Source: Flectonema sp. DT1601
Lineage: Eukaryota; Euglenozoa; Diplonemea; Diplonemida; Diplonemidae
NCBI GenBank assembly: GCA_964019425.1
Contig: OZ025785.1
Location: 62,001-126,000, forward strand
DNA length: 64,000 nucleotides
Direction of reading: 5' to 3'
The position numbers and the translations under genes were made by a program. Below, in pieces: positions 44,183-56,500 of this stretch; the stretch's first letter is position 1, and every line of letters begins with the position of its first letter. Below the pieces are notes generated by a model. That model was not told the DNA's origin. It made no database searches and was given only the letters and a program-made list of their open reading frames with translations.

Positions 44183-45292
44183 GGCGTACTCTTGCGTGGA
44201 GGGAGTTAATTGATTTCGAGTGAGCTCATATTGTGAAAACAAAAAGTTATAAAAACACAATTGTTCTGCTGTTCCATAAGCCACTTGCGGAATACGTAGT
44301 TTCAGGAGCCTTAATCTTATACTACTTGTCCCTCTTAGGTCTTCATCAGTAAGTTCTGACGGACTTCACTCCAGTTCTTCAGAATCAGACATTGACAAAT
44401 ATGATTTCGCCAAGACGGGCTGGTATATACTTGGTTTTGATCAGCTGAGTTCCATGTAATGTAAAAACAATAACAACTTTAGGTATTAAAACAAAAAGAA
44501 TCGGCACCTCACTAAATAATTCTCACACTTTGTTTTTCTTTGTGCGCAACCGGACCCCTTAATATTTAAACACTTCCCTAATTTCTTTTAGGAACGCACG
44601 TCAACACCGCAACGGACCTCCACCAGAGTTTCCCCGGCTTCGTCCTATCCAGGCATAGTTCACCATCTTTCGGGTCCCAATAAGTGTACTTTACCTCAAA
44701 TCCTTTTCCAATAAATCGGGATCGGGCTGTGCTACACCCCCAGGGGTTGGCACATAAAGACCCTTTCAGTGCGGCTAATGGGTTTGACACCCTAAACCTT
44801 TGCACACGCGTTAGCATATAAGATTGTTAGTCATATAATCCAACGTTACTGTATATTATGAGTGCTCTAGGGAGGGTAACTCACAGTAACAGAGGACCCA
44901 ATCCGTAGCCACATCCGAAGACTTGACATGGATTGTTGAAGTAGCATCGACTGAAAGATTAATAAATACCAATCTCCAGCTTTCCGCCTCGCAGCAGCTT
45001 ATTAAACTATCGAACTAAAATTAAACAAAACAAAAATAAAAATAAAAATAAAAATCAACAAAATTAAAACATGATAAAACAATTACTGATAAACTACTAA
45101 AGCACTCGGAGAGCATTAAATAATAACGCTAGGTTGGCAGCAGCCCTTATTTTTTGAATATATATCGCAAATTAAAATAAGATTGTAAAAACAAAAATAA
45201 CAATCAACAGAAAACGTTTTAGTATCTGTTAATGCAGAGAATGACTAAAGTTATCAGTTATACTCCTCCCAGCCATATGTTAGTTCGGAGGA
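44183..45292. other. Intergenic patchwork between LRR copies E and F
   Basis: No supported gene. A 79-codon minus-strand frame at 44578-44817 looks somewhat protein-like (Trp-rich C-terminal half) but has no recognised domain. It contains AAAAT repeats near 45028-45055. Confidence 0.5.
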
Positions 45293-45542
45293 GTCTTCAG
45301 ATAAAATACACCTTACAGTGAAAGTGGTTACGAAGAACTGAAATACCTATAAGAGACTACTTCTTAGAAGCCGCTAGGTAACCTCTACTGGTAGACACTA
45401 AGCGAGTTACCGAAGCTAGAATATGAGATTATTATAAAATAGTTCACTACATTGAAAAAAGAACAAGAAAAAAAAACACAACTGTTTCGGATGATCCATT
45501 TTACACTAGCGCTCGCCGTTGTTAACACTTTAGTTGAAGTTA

Positions 45543-48161
45543 TTATTTAGGAAATACTTTTTTAACAACAGCACTGCAACCTTCCAATCCCTTAACACTT
45601 TTCTTAGTTAGTTTTGTACCTATTAAGAATCCATATCCTATTGCAGTCACTTTCTTCAAACCGGTAATATCGATGGAGGCGAGGGACTCATTTTTAGTTA
45701 GTTTTGTTTCATACAAGAATCCATCTCCTATTTCAGTCACTTTCCTCAAACCGGAAACATCGATGTAGGTGAGGGACTCACAGTTACTAATAAAGACATC
45801 GCCAATACTCGTTACTTCACTAAAGGAAGACAAATCCACGCTAGTCAGAGACTTTGAATTACGCAAGAATCCACTTCCTATTTCAGTCAGCTTCTTCAAA
45901 CCGGAAACATCGATGGAGGTGAGGGACTCACAGAAACTAATAAAGTGATCGCCAACATTCGTAACTTCACTCAAGGAAGACAAATCCACGCTAGTCAGAG
46001 ACTTTGAATTACGCAAGAATCCACTTCCTATTTCAGTCAGCTTCTTCAAACCGGAAACATCGATGGAGGTGAGGGACTCACAGTAACCAATAAAGTGATC
46101 GCCAACACTCGTTACTTCACTCAAGGAAGACAAATCCACGCTAGTCAGAGACTTTGAACTATGCAAGAATCCACGTCCTATTTCAGTCAGCTTCTTCAAA
46201 CCGGAAACATCGATGGAGGTGAGGGACTCACAGTAACCAATAAAGTGATCGCCAATACTCGTTACTTCACTCAAGGAAGACAAATCCACGGTCAGAGACT
46301 TTGAACTATGCAAGAATCCACGTCCTATTTCAGTCAGCTTCTTCAAACCGGAAACATCGATGGAGGTGAGGGACTCACAGTAACCAATAAAGTGATCGCC
46401 AATACTCGTAACTTCACTCAAGGAAGACAAATCCACGCTAGTCAGAGACTTTGAATTATGCAAGAATCCATCTCCAATTTTAGTCAGCTTCTTCAAACCG
46501 GAAACATCGATGGAGGTGAGGGACTCACAGCGACTAATAAAGACATCGCCAATACTCGTAACTTCACTCAAGGAAGACAAATCCACGCTAGTCAGAGACT
46601 TTGAATTATTCAAGAATCCATTTCCTATTTCAGTCAGCTTCTTCAAACCGGAAACATCGATGGAGGTGAGAGACTCACAGTTATTAATAAAGTGATCGCC
46701 AACACTCGTAACTTCACTCAAGGAAGACAAATCCACGCTAGTCAGAGACTTTGAATTACGCAAGAATCCATTTCCTATTTCAGTCAGCTTCTTCAAACCG
46801 GAAACATCGATGGAGGTGAGGGACTCACAGTAACCAATAAAGTGATCGCCAATACTCGTAACTTCACTCAAGGAAGACAAATCCACGCTAGTCAGAGACT
46901 TTGAATAATGCAAGAATCCATATCCTATTTCAGTCAGCTTCTTCAAACCGGAAACATCGATGGAGGTGAGAGACTCACAGTTATTAATAAAGTGATCGCC
47001 AACACTCGTAACTTCACTCAAGGAAGACACATCCACGCTAGTCAGACACTTTGAGTATCGCAAGAATCCACTTCCTATTGCAGTCAGCTTCTGAAAACCG
47101 GAAACATCGATGGAGGTGAGGGACTTACAGTTACTAATAAAGTCATCGCCAACACTCGTTACTTCACTCAGACCGGATAAATTAACGTGAGTCAGAGACT
47201 TCGAGTTGTTCAAGAACTTGCTGGGGATGGCCGTCACATTGTGAAAAGTAGTGAAATCGATTGACGTCAGCGAGTCACAACTGTCTGACAGAAACTCTTG
47301 CTCAAAAGCAGTGCAACGGCTGCAGTTGGTGAATGACAACCGACGGATAGAAGACGGAAGCATCTCAACACAATCACTAGAAAGGGTGCCTTCATCGTCG
47401 ATATATTCTGAGGAATCGAAGACACACAACATGTCGGGATTTTGTGCGAACAAAATGTCAATTCGAGTACGAATATGTGAAGTTCTCAACTCCTCCGCAG
47501 TCACAACACGTTCAGGCCATTTGTATGTTCTTTTCACAGTACCCCAGTTGTTCGAATCTTCCAGCTCACGGAGGATCTCAGCACCCCATGAGGTGTTGTC
47601 AAATTGGGATTTGACTTCTTCCTTCGACGAGTGGGAGAGTCTCGGCCAGTCCAGCAGCAAGAAGAGTTCCTTCCTGAGTTGGGCTGAGACACCATCCTCT
47701 GTTTCACCCATGCCCAAGTAACCAATTCGAACTGTCTCGAAATACTCATCCTCGTTCAGCAGCCGAGGGAAGCAGGTGGACGAGAATACATTCCTCAGGT
47801 CATCTTCGACCAACTCCAACTTCCCGTCCCCCTTGAGATCAGCTTTAACAAACCCGATATCGTCACACTTCATGTCAGGATGCAAGGAAAGGGTTCCCAG
47901 TAATCGCGAGCTTCCTTCCACCAGCTTCGCCGACTCCTTCTCCCTCGCCACCCGGTGTACTTCCTTGTACGTCGTCAATTCAGTCACAGCCTCAGCATCC
48001 GTCATTCCAACCATGATCTCCTCCGACGATCTGAGAACGTCAGAAAAGCTGTCCATCAGCGCCCCCGACTCCTCCTTCCGACTCACCATTTCCACCAGCA
48101 GCTTCGCCATGAACCTCTGATGGCTCCTCAAAACAGAGGACAGGGAATCGATAGTTGTCAT
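45543..48161 (-). CDS. LRR-family protein, copy F (about 22 repeats)
   Basis: Intact frame of 872 residues starting MTTIDSL. Common N-terminal domain (YKWPERVV form), EF-hand-like loop, then about 22 LRRs whose 150-bp DNA pairs are highly uniform, which suggests recent homogenisation. One unit lacks a codon (SLTVDLSS near 46290). The last repeats are irregular (ESLASIDITGLKKV) and the tail (VKGLEGCSAVVKKVF) matches copy E. With copy A it represents the long-array class. Confidence 0.85.
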   Translation of the reverse strand: MTTIDSLSSVLRSHQRFMAKLLVEMVSRKEESGALMDSFSDVLRSSEEIMVGMTDAEAVTELTTYKEVHRVAREKESAKLVEGSSRLLGTLSLHPDMKCDDIGFVKADLKGDGKLELVEDDLRNVFSSTCFPRLLNEDEYFETVRIGYLGMGETEDGVSAQLRKELFLLLDWPRLSHSSKEEVKSQFDNTSWGAEILRELEDSNNWGTVKRTYKWPERVVTAEELRTSHIRTRIDILFAQNPDMLCVFDSSEYIDDEGTLSSDCVEMLPSSIRRLSFTNCSRCTAFEQEFLSDSCDSLTSIDFTTFHNVTAIPSKFLNNSKSLTHVNLSGLSEVTSVGDDFISNCKSLTSIDVSGFQKLTAIGSGFLRYSKCLTSVDVSSLSEVTSVGDHFINNCESLTSIDVSGLKKLTEIGYGFLHYSKSLTSVDLSSLSEVTSIGDHFIGYCESLTSIDVSGLKKLTEIGNGFLRNSKSLTSVDLSSLSEVTSVGDHFINNCESLTSIDVSGLKKLTEIGNGFLNNSKSLTSVDLSSLSEVTSIGDVFISRCESLTSIDVSGLKKLTKIGDGFLHNSKSLTSVDLSSLSEVTSIGDHFIGYCESLTSIDVSGLKKLTEIGRGFLHSSKSLTVDLSSLSEVTSIGDHFIGYCESLTSIDVSGLKKLTEIGRGFLHSSKSLTSVDLSSLSEVTSVGDHFIGYCESLTSIDVSGLKKLTEIGSGFLRNSKSLTSVDLSSLSEVTNVGDHFISFCESLTSIDVSGLKKLTEIGSGFLRNSKSLTSVDLSSFSEVTSIGDVFISNCESLTYIDVSGLRKVTEIGDGFLYETKLTKNESLASIDITGLKKVTAIGYGFLIGTKLTKKSVKGLEGCSAVVKKVFPK

Positions 48162-48592
48162 TATTTTTAAACTGGATGAGTTTCTGGTGATGAAGAATTA
48201 ATTCAAAGGATGCGTAACTTCAATTCAAGAACGTAATTCACATGATAACTGACACCAGAGAACAATCATCGCTACTCACTATGACTGCGGAATTAATTAA
48301 TTTAAATACTTGTATTGCGTGTACTTCATGGAGGGGTGAAACTTTCACAATGTAAAAACAATAACAACTTTAGGTATTAATACAAAAACTAATATCAAAG
48401 TATTCGATTGAATAGTTGTTAATAAAAGAAAAAGTTCGTTGTCTCATTGACCAGAAGACGTTGTCGAATCTGGTAATTCAGGGACCACGTACTATCAGGT
48501 TGAGAGTCCAATCCGTTACAACTTACACTTAAATAAAATAAAAAGAACAAAACAGTTCGTATTACAGGACTAGTTAGTAGTACACTGCTTTA

Positions 48593-49173
48593 ATGTAAAA
48601 ACAATAACAGCTTTAGGTATTAAAACAAAAAGAATCGGCAGCTCACTAAATAATTCTCACACTGTGCGCAACCGGACCCCTTAATATGTAAACACTTCTC
48701 TAAATTCTTTTAGGAACGCACGTATTTCACTCTACCCCAGATATTTAAACACTACCCCAGTTCTTTCTTTTTTTTCATGACCTTACATATTTGCGTTCAA
48801 CCTTCCAAGCACGTCTCGAAGGTTCGTCAGCAGGATTCTCCTTCGACGATCCATTCGAATGTGAGATTTCGGAGAGTCACACGACAACAGGTCGGGTTAC
48901 ACCCGACTTGTTCCTGCAAATAGCTGAAATCAATTCCGTTTAAATAAATATGGTCTGCAACAAAATAATGGATTGAAAGGTTACTACTTTAGTACTGACG
49001 TCATTATTGATCTTCGGAATTGAATCTTAACGTCTTCTGATGTTGTCCAAGTTCAATTTATGTAATTTATCACCAACACTGAACACCAACAGAAGGGATT
49101 CAAATGTTTTATTAAAACTGACTGCTCTGAATTTCATTACAGACATCAGCCGTCTTCCTTAAGAAGAGGAAGT
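48593..49173. other. Intergenic between LRR copies F and G
   Basis: It shares 48593-48722 with the spacer beside copy E, and about 48900-48960 with sequence downstream of copy D (acccgacttgttcct..aaatagctg). No gene seen. Confidence 0.65.
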
Positions 49174-49231
49174 AAAAAGATATTAACACCCCAGTCAAGG
49201 AATATAATTACTTACTAATGGCTCAAGGTAA

Positions 49232-50734
49232 TTATATCCGATTGTTTCGAAACCGCTCCTTCAAAATCATTCCAACGACATCACTGCAATCTTCCAATCC
49301 CTTGAAATCTTTCTCAGTCAGTTTTGTATTCTCTAAGAAAGATCTCCCTATTGTAGTCACTTTTTGAAAACTGGAAATATCGATAGAGGTGAGGGACTCG
49401 CAGTTACTAATAAAGCAATCGCCAACACTCGTAACTTCACTCAGGGAAGACAAATCCACGCTAGTCAGAGAACTTGAGTATTGCAAGAATCCATCTCCTA
49501 TTTCAGTCAGCTTCTTCAAACCTGAAACATCGATGGAGGTGAGGGACTCACAGTTTCTAACAAACTCATTGCCAATGCTTGTTACTTCACTCAAGGAAGA
49601 CAAATCCACGCTAGTCAGAGACATTGAATTATGCAAGAATCTACTTCCTATTGTAGTCAGTTTCTTCAAACCTGACACATCGATGGAGGTGAGGGACTCA
49701 CAGTTATTAATAAAGTAATCGCCAACACTCGTTACTTCACTCAGACCGGATAAATTAACGTGAGTCAGAGACTTCGAGTTGTTCAAGAACGTGCTGGGGA
49801 TGGCCGTCACATTGTGAAAAGAAGTGAAATCGATTGACGTCAGCGAGTCACAACTATCTGACAGGAACTCTTGCTCAAAAGCAAAGCAACGGCTGCAGTT
49901 GGTGAATGACAACCGACGGAGAGAAGACGGAAGCATCTCAATACAATCACTAGAAAGGGTGCCTTCATCGTCGATATATTCTGAGGCATCGAGGACACAC
50001 AACATGTCGGGATTTAGTCCGAACAAAATGTCAATTCGAGTACGAAGATGTGAAGTTCTCAACTCCTCCGCAGTCACAACACGTTCAGACCATTTGTATG
50101 TTCTTTTCACAGTACCCCAGTTGTTCGAATCTTCCAGCTCACGGAGGATCTCAGCACCCCATGAGGTGTTGTCAAATTGGGATTTGACTTCTTCCTTCGA
50201 CGAGTGAGAGAGTCTTGGCCAGTCCAGCAGCAGGAAGAGTTCCTTCCTGAGTTGGGCTGGGACACCCTCTTCTGTTTCACCCATGCCCAAGTAACCAATT
50301 TGAAGTGTGTTGAAATACTCATCCTCGTTCAGCAGCCGAGGGAAGCAGGTGGACGAGAATACATTCCTCAGGTCATCTTCGACCAACTCCAACTTCCCGT
50401 CTCCCTTGAGATCAGCTTTAACAAACCCGATATCGGCACACTTCATGTCAGGATGCAAGGAAAGGGTTCCCAGTAATCGCGAGCTTCCTTCCACCAACTT
50501 CGCCGACTCCTTCTCCCTCGCCACCCGGTGTACTTCCTTGTACGTCGTCAATTCAGTCGCAGCCTCAGCATCCGTCATTCCAACCATGATCTCCTCCGAC
50601 GATCTGAGAACTTCTGAAAAGCTGTCCATCAGCGCCCCCGACTCCTCCTTCCAACTCACTACTTCCACCAGCAGCTTCGCCATGAACCTCTGATGGCTCC
50701 TCAAAACAGAGGACAGGGAATCGACAGTTGCCAT
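49232..50734 (-). CDS. LRR-family protein, copy G (7 repeats)
   Basis: Intact frame of 500 residues starting MATVDSL, with the common N-terminal domain (YKWSERVV), EF-hand-like loop DLKGDGKLELVE, seven LRRs and the tail FKGLEDCSDVVGMILKERFRNNRI-type, nearly identical to copy B. It is the last copy before the pogo-type element; on the minus strand it is the most upstream gene of the array. Confidence 0.85.
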   Translation of the reverse strand: MATVDSLSSVLRSHQRFMAKLLVEVVSWKEESGALMDSFSEVLRSSEEIMVGMTDAEAATELTTYKEVHRVAREKESAKLVEGSSRLLGTLSLHPDMKCADIGFVKADLKGDGKLELVEDDLRNVFSSTCFPRLLNEDEYFNTLQIGYLGMGETEEGVPAQLRKELFLLLDWPRLSHSSKEEVKSQFDNTSWGAEILRELEDSNNWGTVKRTYKWSERVVTAEELRTSHLRTRIDILFGLNPDMLCVLDASEYIDDEGTLSSDCIEMLPSSLRRLSFTNCSRCFAFEQEFLSDSCDSLTSIDFTSFHNVTAIPSTFLNNSKSLTHVNLSGLSEVTSVGDYFINNCESLTSIDVSGLKKLTTIGSRFLHNSMSLTSVDLSSLSEVTSIGNEFVRNCESLTSIDVSGLKKLTEIGDGFLQYSSSLTSVDLSSLSEVTSVGDCFISNCESLTSIDISSFQKVTTIGRSFLENTKLTEKDFKGLEDCSDVVGMILKERFRNNRI

Positions 50735-50797
50735 TATTTTTAACTGGATGAGTTTCTGGTGATGAAGAATTAATTCAAAGGATACGTAACTTCAATT

Positions 50798-51460
50798 CGA
50801 GAACTTTTTCTCAAAAAATCATGAAAATCATGAAAATCATTAAGATAGTGGGTGAGCTGATACATTTCCCAGCTGCTTGAAGTAGTCTCGTGACTACTGA
50901 TTCATCAAAATGTCAATTCAAGTACGATGATGTTGTAGTGCGATACGAAGATGATTGACTACTGCTATTGATGGTCTATCCCTAAGCACTGACAAAGAAC
51001 CACAAAAACTCAATCTTGAATTCATCAATCATCTAGAAGAAGGTTTACTCAGAGGAGAATGTGGATGGGCTTCACTCTATTATCGCAGACCATCTTTATA
51101 TGAAGCAAACCCGCTTTCTGCGAGAATTACAACAAATATTCCTCGAAGAGCATCAAACACTAGAACCCGACAATAATGAACATAAGCCATCCCCAGACGG
51201 CTGGTTTTCTCTTAGCTTCTCGGAATGGCAAGCAAACAACAGCTCAACAGGGATATCCGACGATTTGTCGACTCCGGAGCTTTCGATTATCCACAACATG
51301 TTTGCCGCCTTATCTTAACAACAAAACAAACACACGAATGTCGTATCTCGTATCTCATTCGATTCTATAATTATTCGACACATTCAAAAGGTAAAACAGA
51401 TCAACGATTATCTTTTCATCAATTCGACAGACTTCGTCAAACGTTCGGAATCTAACTTTC
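50798..51460 (+). other. Unassigned sequence next to the pogo-type element
   Basis: Overlapping short plus-strand frames (for example 50955-51176, 51061-51318, 51225-51455) without recognised domains. 51028-51200 also occurs near 41530-41700. It may be the 5' part of the transposon, including its DNA-binding region, or unrelated duplicated DNA. Confidence 0.4.
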
Positions 51461-52935
51461 ATGTGTGTGTTTGCTTCTCTGGTTTCAAGCACAGCAAGGG
51501 GGATAGTGCTTGCAAGTGATACACCGGAACGCGTGGATTCTAGTTCCCTACAAGAAGTATGGGCCTACAAGTTCCTGGAACGGAAGGGTTGGTCACACCG
51601 TCGTGGAACCACTGCGAAAGTAGCGCCTGAAGCAGAACTTGCATCAGCTCGGTTAAGGTTTCTGGAACGCATCTCCAGTGCTCAAATACATGGTGCAATT
51701 CCTGACAACATGGTCATTAACTTTGACCACACCCAGTGCCTGATGCTTCCATCAAGCAAGTGCACCTTCAATGCCAAAGGTGCCAAGTCGGTGCCGATAT
51801 AATTCACCGATGATAAGCGGGGCGTCAGCGTAGAACTGGGTTGCTCGATGACAGGGGACATGCTCCCTATGCAGGCCATCTACAAGGGAAAGACGGCTAG
51901 ATCAACTCCACACAGCCACCCTTGTCTCGAACACCGAAATGTTGTGCTGTTAACCAGTAATCTAAGAGGGTGGGCAAACGAAACAACAACCATTGAGTAC
52001 CTTCAGAAAGCAATAGTCCCATACTTTATTAAAAAACGCCAGGAGCTGGGACTCGAATCGGATCACCCTGGCCTCGCAGTATATGACCAGTTTAGGGGGC
52101 AGATAACTGAAGAGGTCCTTCGTAGCTTTGACTTCTCATCTCCGGCCGCTGGATCTAACTGTCATGGCCAACTTCAAAAGAAGCATCAAGCTTTCCTTTG
52201 GAGAGTGGCTGACAGAGCAGACGCGCAAGCGGGAGGAAAAATTAAAAAAATCAAATCAAAAAGCTGATAGAAACGCTAAGCGCGCTGCGAAAGGGAAGGA
52301 TCCAAAAGAGGTTGCTGAATCTGAACCCACGAAGGAGCTCACAAAAACGAAGACCATTCGAGGGCCGCAAATTGAGTGGATAGTAACAGCCCTTGATAGC
52401 ATTACGAAAAAATAGTATCACAGCTGGTTTTATAAAAGCAGGTATTGTCAATCCTGTAAATCCACCCGAGCTACTGCTCAAATATTCGAACGAAGACGAC
52501 GACGACTTCATCAGAGTTACCACCCCGACGGGGAAGTGCAAGAAACAGCTTGATGATATTGTGCCACCTGTGAAGAACCCAAAACTTGAATTGCCAATTG
52601 TTGTAGAAGTTAAGTCTTTTCCTACACCCTATGCTTCAGCGAACACACAGAAAGTGATCTGTCTTACGTATTCAAGTTCATGTGTAACAAGCGAGCCCAT
52701 TAGGTTCCGTGGTTGCTTTCCTCTAGACCTGGCTTGCCCTCCTGAAGTCCGTAGTTGTGAACATGAGTTCATGTTTCTTAATACCGCACCTCACACCTCG
52801 GTGGGGTCACACTGGCTACTGGCTGTAACAACTATTGGGGAAGGGAACTCCTTAGTTGTAGTTGATCCTCGTCTCACCAGCAATACTTGCTGGCACCGAA
52901 AAATCATACTGGTGGTCCTTTGGCATTTGCGTTAA
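51461..52935 (+). mobile_element. Decayed pogo-type (DDE_1) DNA transposon
   Basis: Plus-strand remnants match the pogo/Tigger/Jerky DDE_1 transposase: 'WAYKFLERKGWSHRRGTT', then NFDHTQ (first Asp), the strand KGAKSVPI ... FTDDKRGVSVELGC, MTGDMLP-x-Q-x-IYKGKT, 'GWANETTTIEYLQKAIVPY', 'LAVYDQFRGQ' (second Asp) and LRPLDLTVMANFK (third Asp). The reading frame is interrupted by an in-frame stop after KSVPI and shifts frame at least twice, so it is inactive. A C-terminal stretch at 52393-52935 includes FIKAGI, usual for these proteins, and a less usual segment ending GSHWLLAV...VVVDPR. Terminal repeats and ends could not be fixed. Confidence 0.82.
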
Positions 52936-53571
52936 GACCCTTCCTGGCCAATAAAGTACAGAAACTGTAGCTTTAGAATCGTTGGTTAACCTTAAAAAGT
53001 AGTTACCTCAGGTTTTTAGAAGCCGGGTTTGCGGCAGGAAAAAATTTGCAGAATTTTTTATTTAGCAGAGTGGGGCTAGGGCTCTGTCTTAGCATTAACG
53101 TTAACGTAGGAGCGGCGAAAATTACACATTTTCGCCGAAGGGTATCTTGCCACCACCCAATGGTTACTCCACAAACCGAATGAAAACTTCACATTTGTCC
53201 GCAAGGTCTGGAATTATTTGCGAGACTTCGGACACAATGCAAGATAACAAAACACGTACTAAAAACCGTCAACAGCTAATAAGGTACAATTCGCTTTCCA
53301 TCACAAAATGCACCTGAGAAAGAAGAAAAAGTTAAGAACGAAAATAAAGACAAACGCTGGAATCGGAATTGTATCCACGACAAAGAAGTACCTACACTGT
53401 GAAGGGGCAGATTACTTCTGCATAGGTTAGGGCCCGGTTGTGCCTGATTTGGACTCGAGAAGCAATTCTCGTCGAAGAGAAGCGTTGAAGCTTCGGCGAT
53501 GGAAAAGGAACGGAGAAGAGAGTTACAGATGATAAGTGTTATTAAAATAATACTTTTGTCTAATTAACATT
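52936..53571. other. Intergenic, 3' of the NACHT-WD40 gene
   Basis: No gene supported. It contains a perfect inverted repeat GGCGAAAAT-TACAC-ATTTTCGCC at about 53114-53136 and smaller hairpins near 53455-53500. It may include the right end of the pogo-type element. Confidence 0.45.
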
Positions 53572-56500
53572 TTAATTAGATTCAAACATCCTACAAGACG
53601 TCGGTGGAGTATCTCCCAAATAGTATTGCAATTCCCACCGGCCGTCTCTCTCACGCCACACTCGAAGGTTATCAGACGCCGTTATTATAACATTGCCATC
53701 AGATGAAACAATGACAGCTTGTACCTTCTTAGAATGGCCTTCTAATGTGTGTTTTACTATACCCTTAGAAGACTGCAAAGTGATCATTTTTTCATTACAA
53801 ACTACGAAGTCACCGTTTCGTAGACTACTCGGGAGGATAGAAAGATAAGAAGAAAGAGAACATCCGATGGCTACACCTGTTGCTGCTTCCCATTGAAAAA
53901 ATTCACCATTGAAAACGCCAACAAGAAATTTTCCGCAATCCGAGAACGTGACATTCTTAACCTGCTGGGATATCGTTAACTTGGATTTCAACGTGTCTGG
54001 TGAGAGAAGCAATACATTCTCGGGAGTGGCACATGCTACGTTCTCTGTTGTGCATGCGATGTCCACAATTTCGATGTCCACAATTTCCTTTGCTAAAGAC
54101 CTGCTCGTCGGTTGCAAGGTTTCGTTGAAGACTTCCAGTTTGTGTTCAGCCCCAACGAATATAGACAACGATTTGCCATCGCGGCGGACAGCCATGCATG
54201 AATAAGAAATATTAATTTCATTCCTTGTAGCGACTACATTCCAATGAGTTTTTACGAATACTTTGATCTCACTTCGTGTCATAGTGACGAGGTACAATTT
54301 AGAGAGAGAGAGTGAGACAACATAATTATCTTTTGAATTACTGCTGGCCCGCAGACGAACGTGTTCAGTACCATTTTGCAAGTTCCAAATTATGACAAGG
54401 CCACTTTCACAGCCACTTGCCACTAAATCTGAATAAATTGAAACATGAGTGACATTCTGCTTGTGCCCTTGGTGGTGTACTGGTGAATAACCATCTTCAC
54501 GTGTGTTCCACAATCGAACAGTGTGATCATCGTCGCTGTATCCCGAGGTGGTAATATATTCACCATTGCTTGAGTATCTTATTGACATTACTTTACATCC
54601 ATGTCCATGAAGTTTTCTGTCGGGCTGCTTCTTTAGCAAACTAATTATTTCAACTTCTTTCAAACCTCCCAACGCCACGTAGTTCCCGCAAGTCGAGAGT
54701 GCCAGCCCACCGACATTTCCTGGAAGTTTCATCCGTTGTTCGTACTTCTCATTAACTTTACTCCAGATGTGAATCATGTTTTCGCCATCTTTCCAAGCAA
54801 AATCGATTTTAGCGTTGTTAACCCCCATTGGGAGAACAGCAATTTGCTGCGTATGGCTTGCGATAGATTGTAACAACTCATACGACTTCTCCATACGTCT
54901 CCATATCACGATTTCTTTGCCCTGTACACAAACTAAGTCACCTGCTGGAGTGTATGCTATACTCTTTGCCGCTCCGTTTACTCCCTCATGGTTTCTCCAT
55001 AAGGGTTCTTCTTGATCACCGTTCTTAACAACATCCCACACCATGACAGACGGCTTGCCTCCGTACTTTAGAGCAACTGCCAAGTGCGCATCATCAGGTG
55101 AGAAGACTAGGTCGTTAAGTAAGATATCCCCCTCTTCATGTTTAAGACAATTATACTTCCCTTCTTGGAATGGACTCCAGATAACCACTCTCGCAGAATG
55201 ATTAGTACCTGCATCAGAGCAAGTAGCAAGTAGAATGTTTTTATCATCTTTCGCACTGTTACAAGCAATTCCACTTATAAACAACGGATGGTACTCACTC
55301 AGATTTATCTTCTTAACAACTTTCCCAGTAGCTGATGAGTACAATCCGACATGATTATTGAAAGCGGCGACGACGTATTCGCTGGATGACGTGAATATCG
55401 ATTTCACTTTTGCATCCACACTAATCGGAGGTAGCCTTATGTCGAACGTCGGGTTATCAATTTCTGCATACTTAAAATTGCAACGCATCATAAGGCACCT
55501 CTTGAAGTCACAATTGATGAGAAACGATCCTTCAAAATTCACTTCAACTAAACAACCACCACAAAAACTCACATCCTCCAGGCGCAGACCGGACAAATCT
55601 TCACCAAATAACGTGCAACCTGAAGAGACTAACAACGACAATGCGTTGCTAGCGATGGTACGTTTCTTCTCAACTTCCTTCTTAACTTCCCTCTCAACTT
55701 CGGATGTCTTAACCAGAGGAAGTAATTTCTTACTCAACTCGTCGTGGTTTCCGGTACTTTGTTGAATGAGTTTGTGCTGTTCTAAGATTCCTGGCTGGGT
55801 TTTCGAAAAGCGTAATTTCGACAGCATCTCCCTCAACTCATCTTCACCACACTTGGCAATGTGACTGGCAATTAGATATTCAGCCAACGTTTTGTGATGA
55901 AATCTTACAACACCCATCTCGTAGTACACGGGCAGAAATATCACCAGTCTCTCGAACTCGGCTATCTCTTTGTCGTCTTTGAAATAGTTTGACGCCTTTC
56001 CTCCCCAGTGCCCTTGTTGCAGCATACGACACGCCAGCATCTCTGCCATGCGTTTCACATCCGCAGATTTTATTAGGTTTTCTTTCTTTTCATCTTCCAA
56101 CTGTTTCTTAATAAATCCATCGATAAACGCTTTGTAAACCGTGGATTTACTTGTCACCTGTTTGTTGATTTTGACCTTACTAACTTCCCTGTATTGATCA
56201 AAGGAACTACCAGTATTTAATTACACATACCCCTTCGTGATGAGTCGTGGTCGCCATGTAGAGGAGTTGTGGGCTGCTGAGCTCACACCAAACTCTTCGT
56301 TGCTTCAGCTTCTCAATATTCTTTTGCACATCTTTGTTGATCTTTATCATTTTCTCACCAAAATCGTCTCTCTGTTTGGTGCTAAAGGGACGCAGATAGT
56401 AAGAATTGGCATCATCACCAAGGAGATCTTTTGGAGTGAGTCCTCGTCGGATGAAATTTTCAGTTCTGCTCGTGAGGATAACCCACGACTCTGATAACAA

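Noticed and set aside
44578-44817. 79-codon minus-strand frame as a gene
   Set aside because: No homologous domain, no second copy and no splice or start context; left as part of the spacer.
28117-50734. CRISPR-like array, because of evenly spaced repeats
   Set aside because: The 150-bp periodicity is in-frame LRR coding sequence in a eukaryotic gene.
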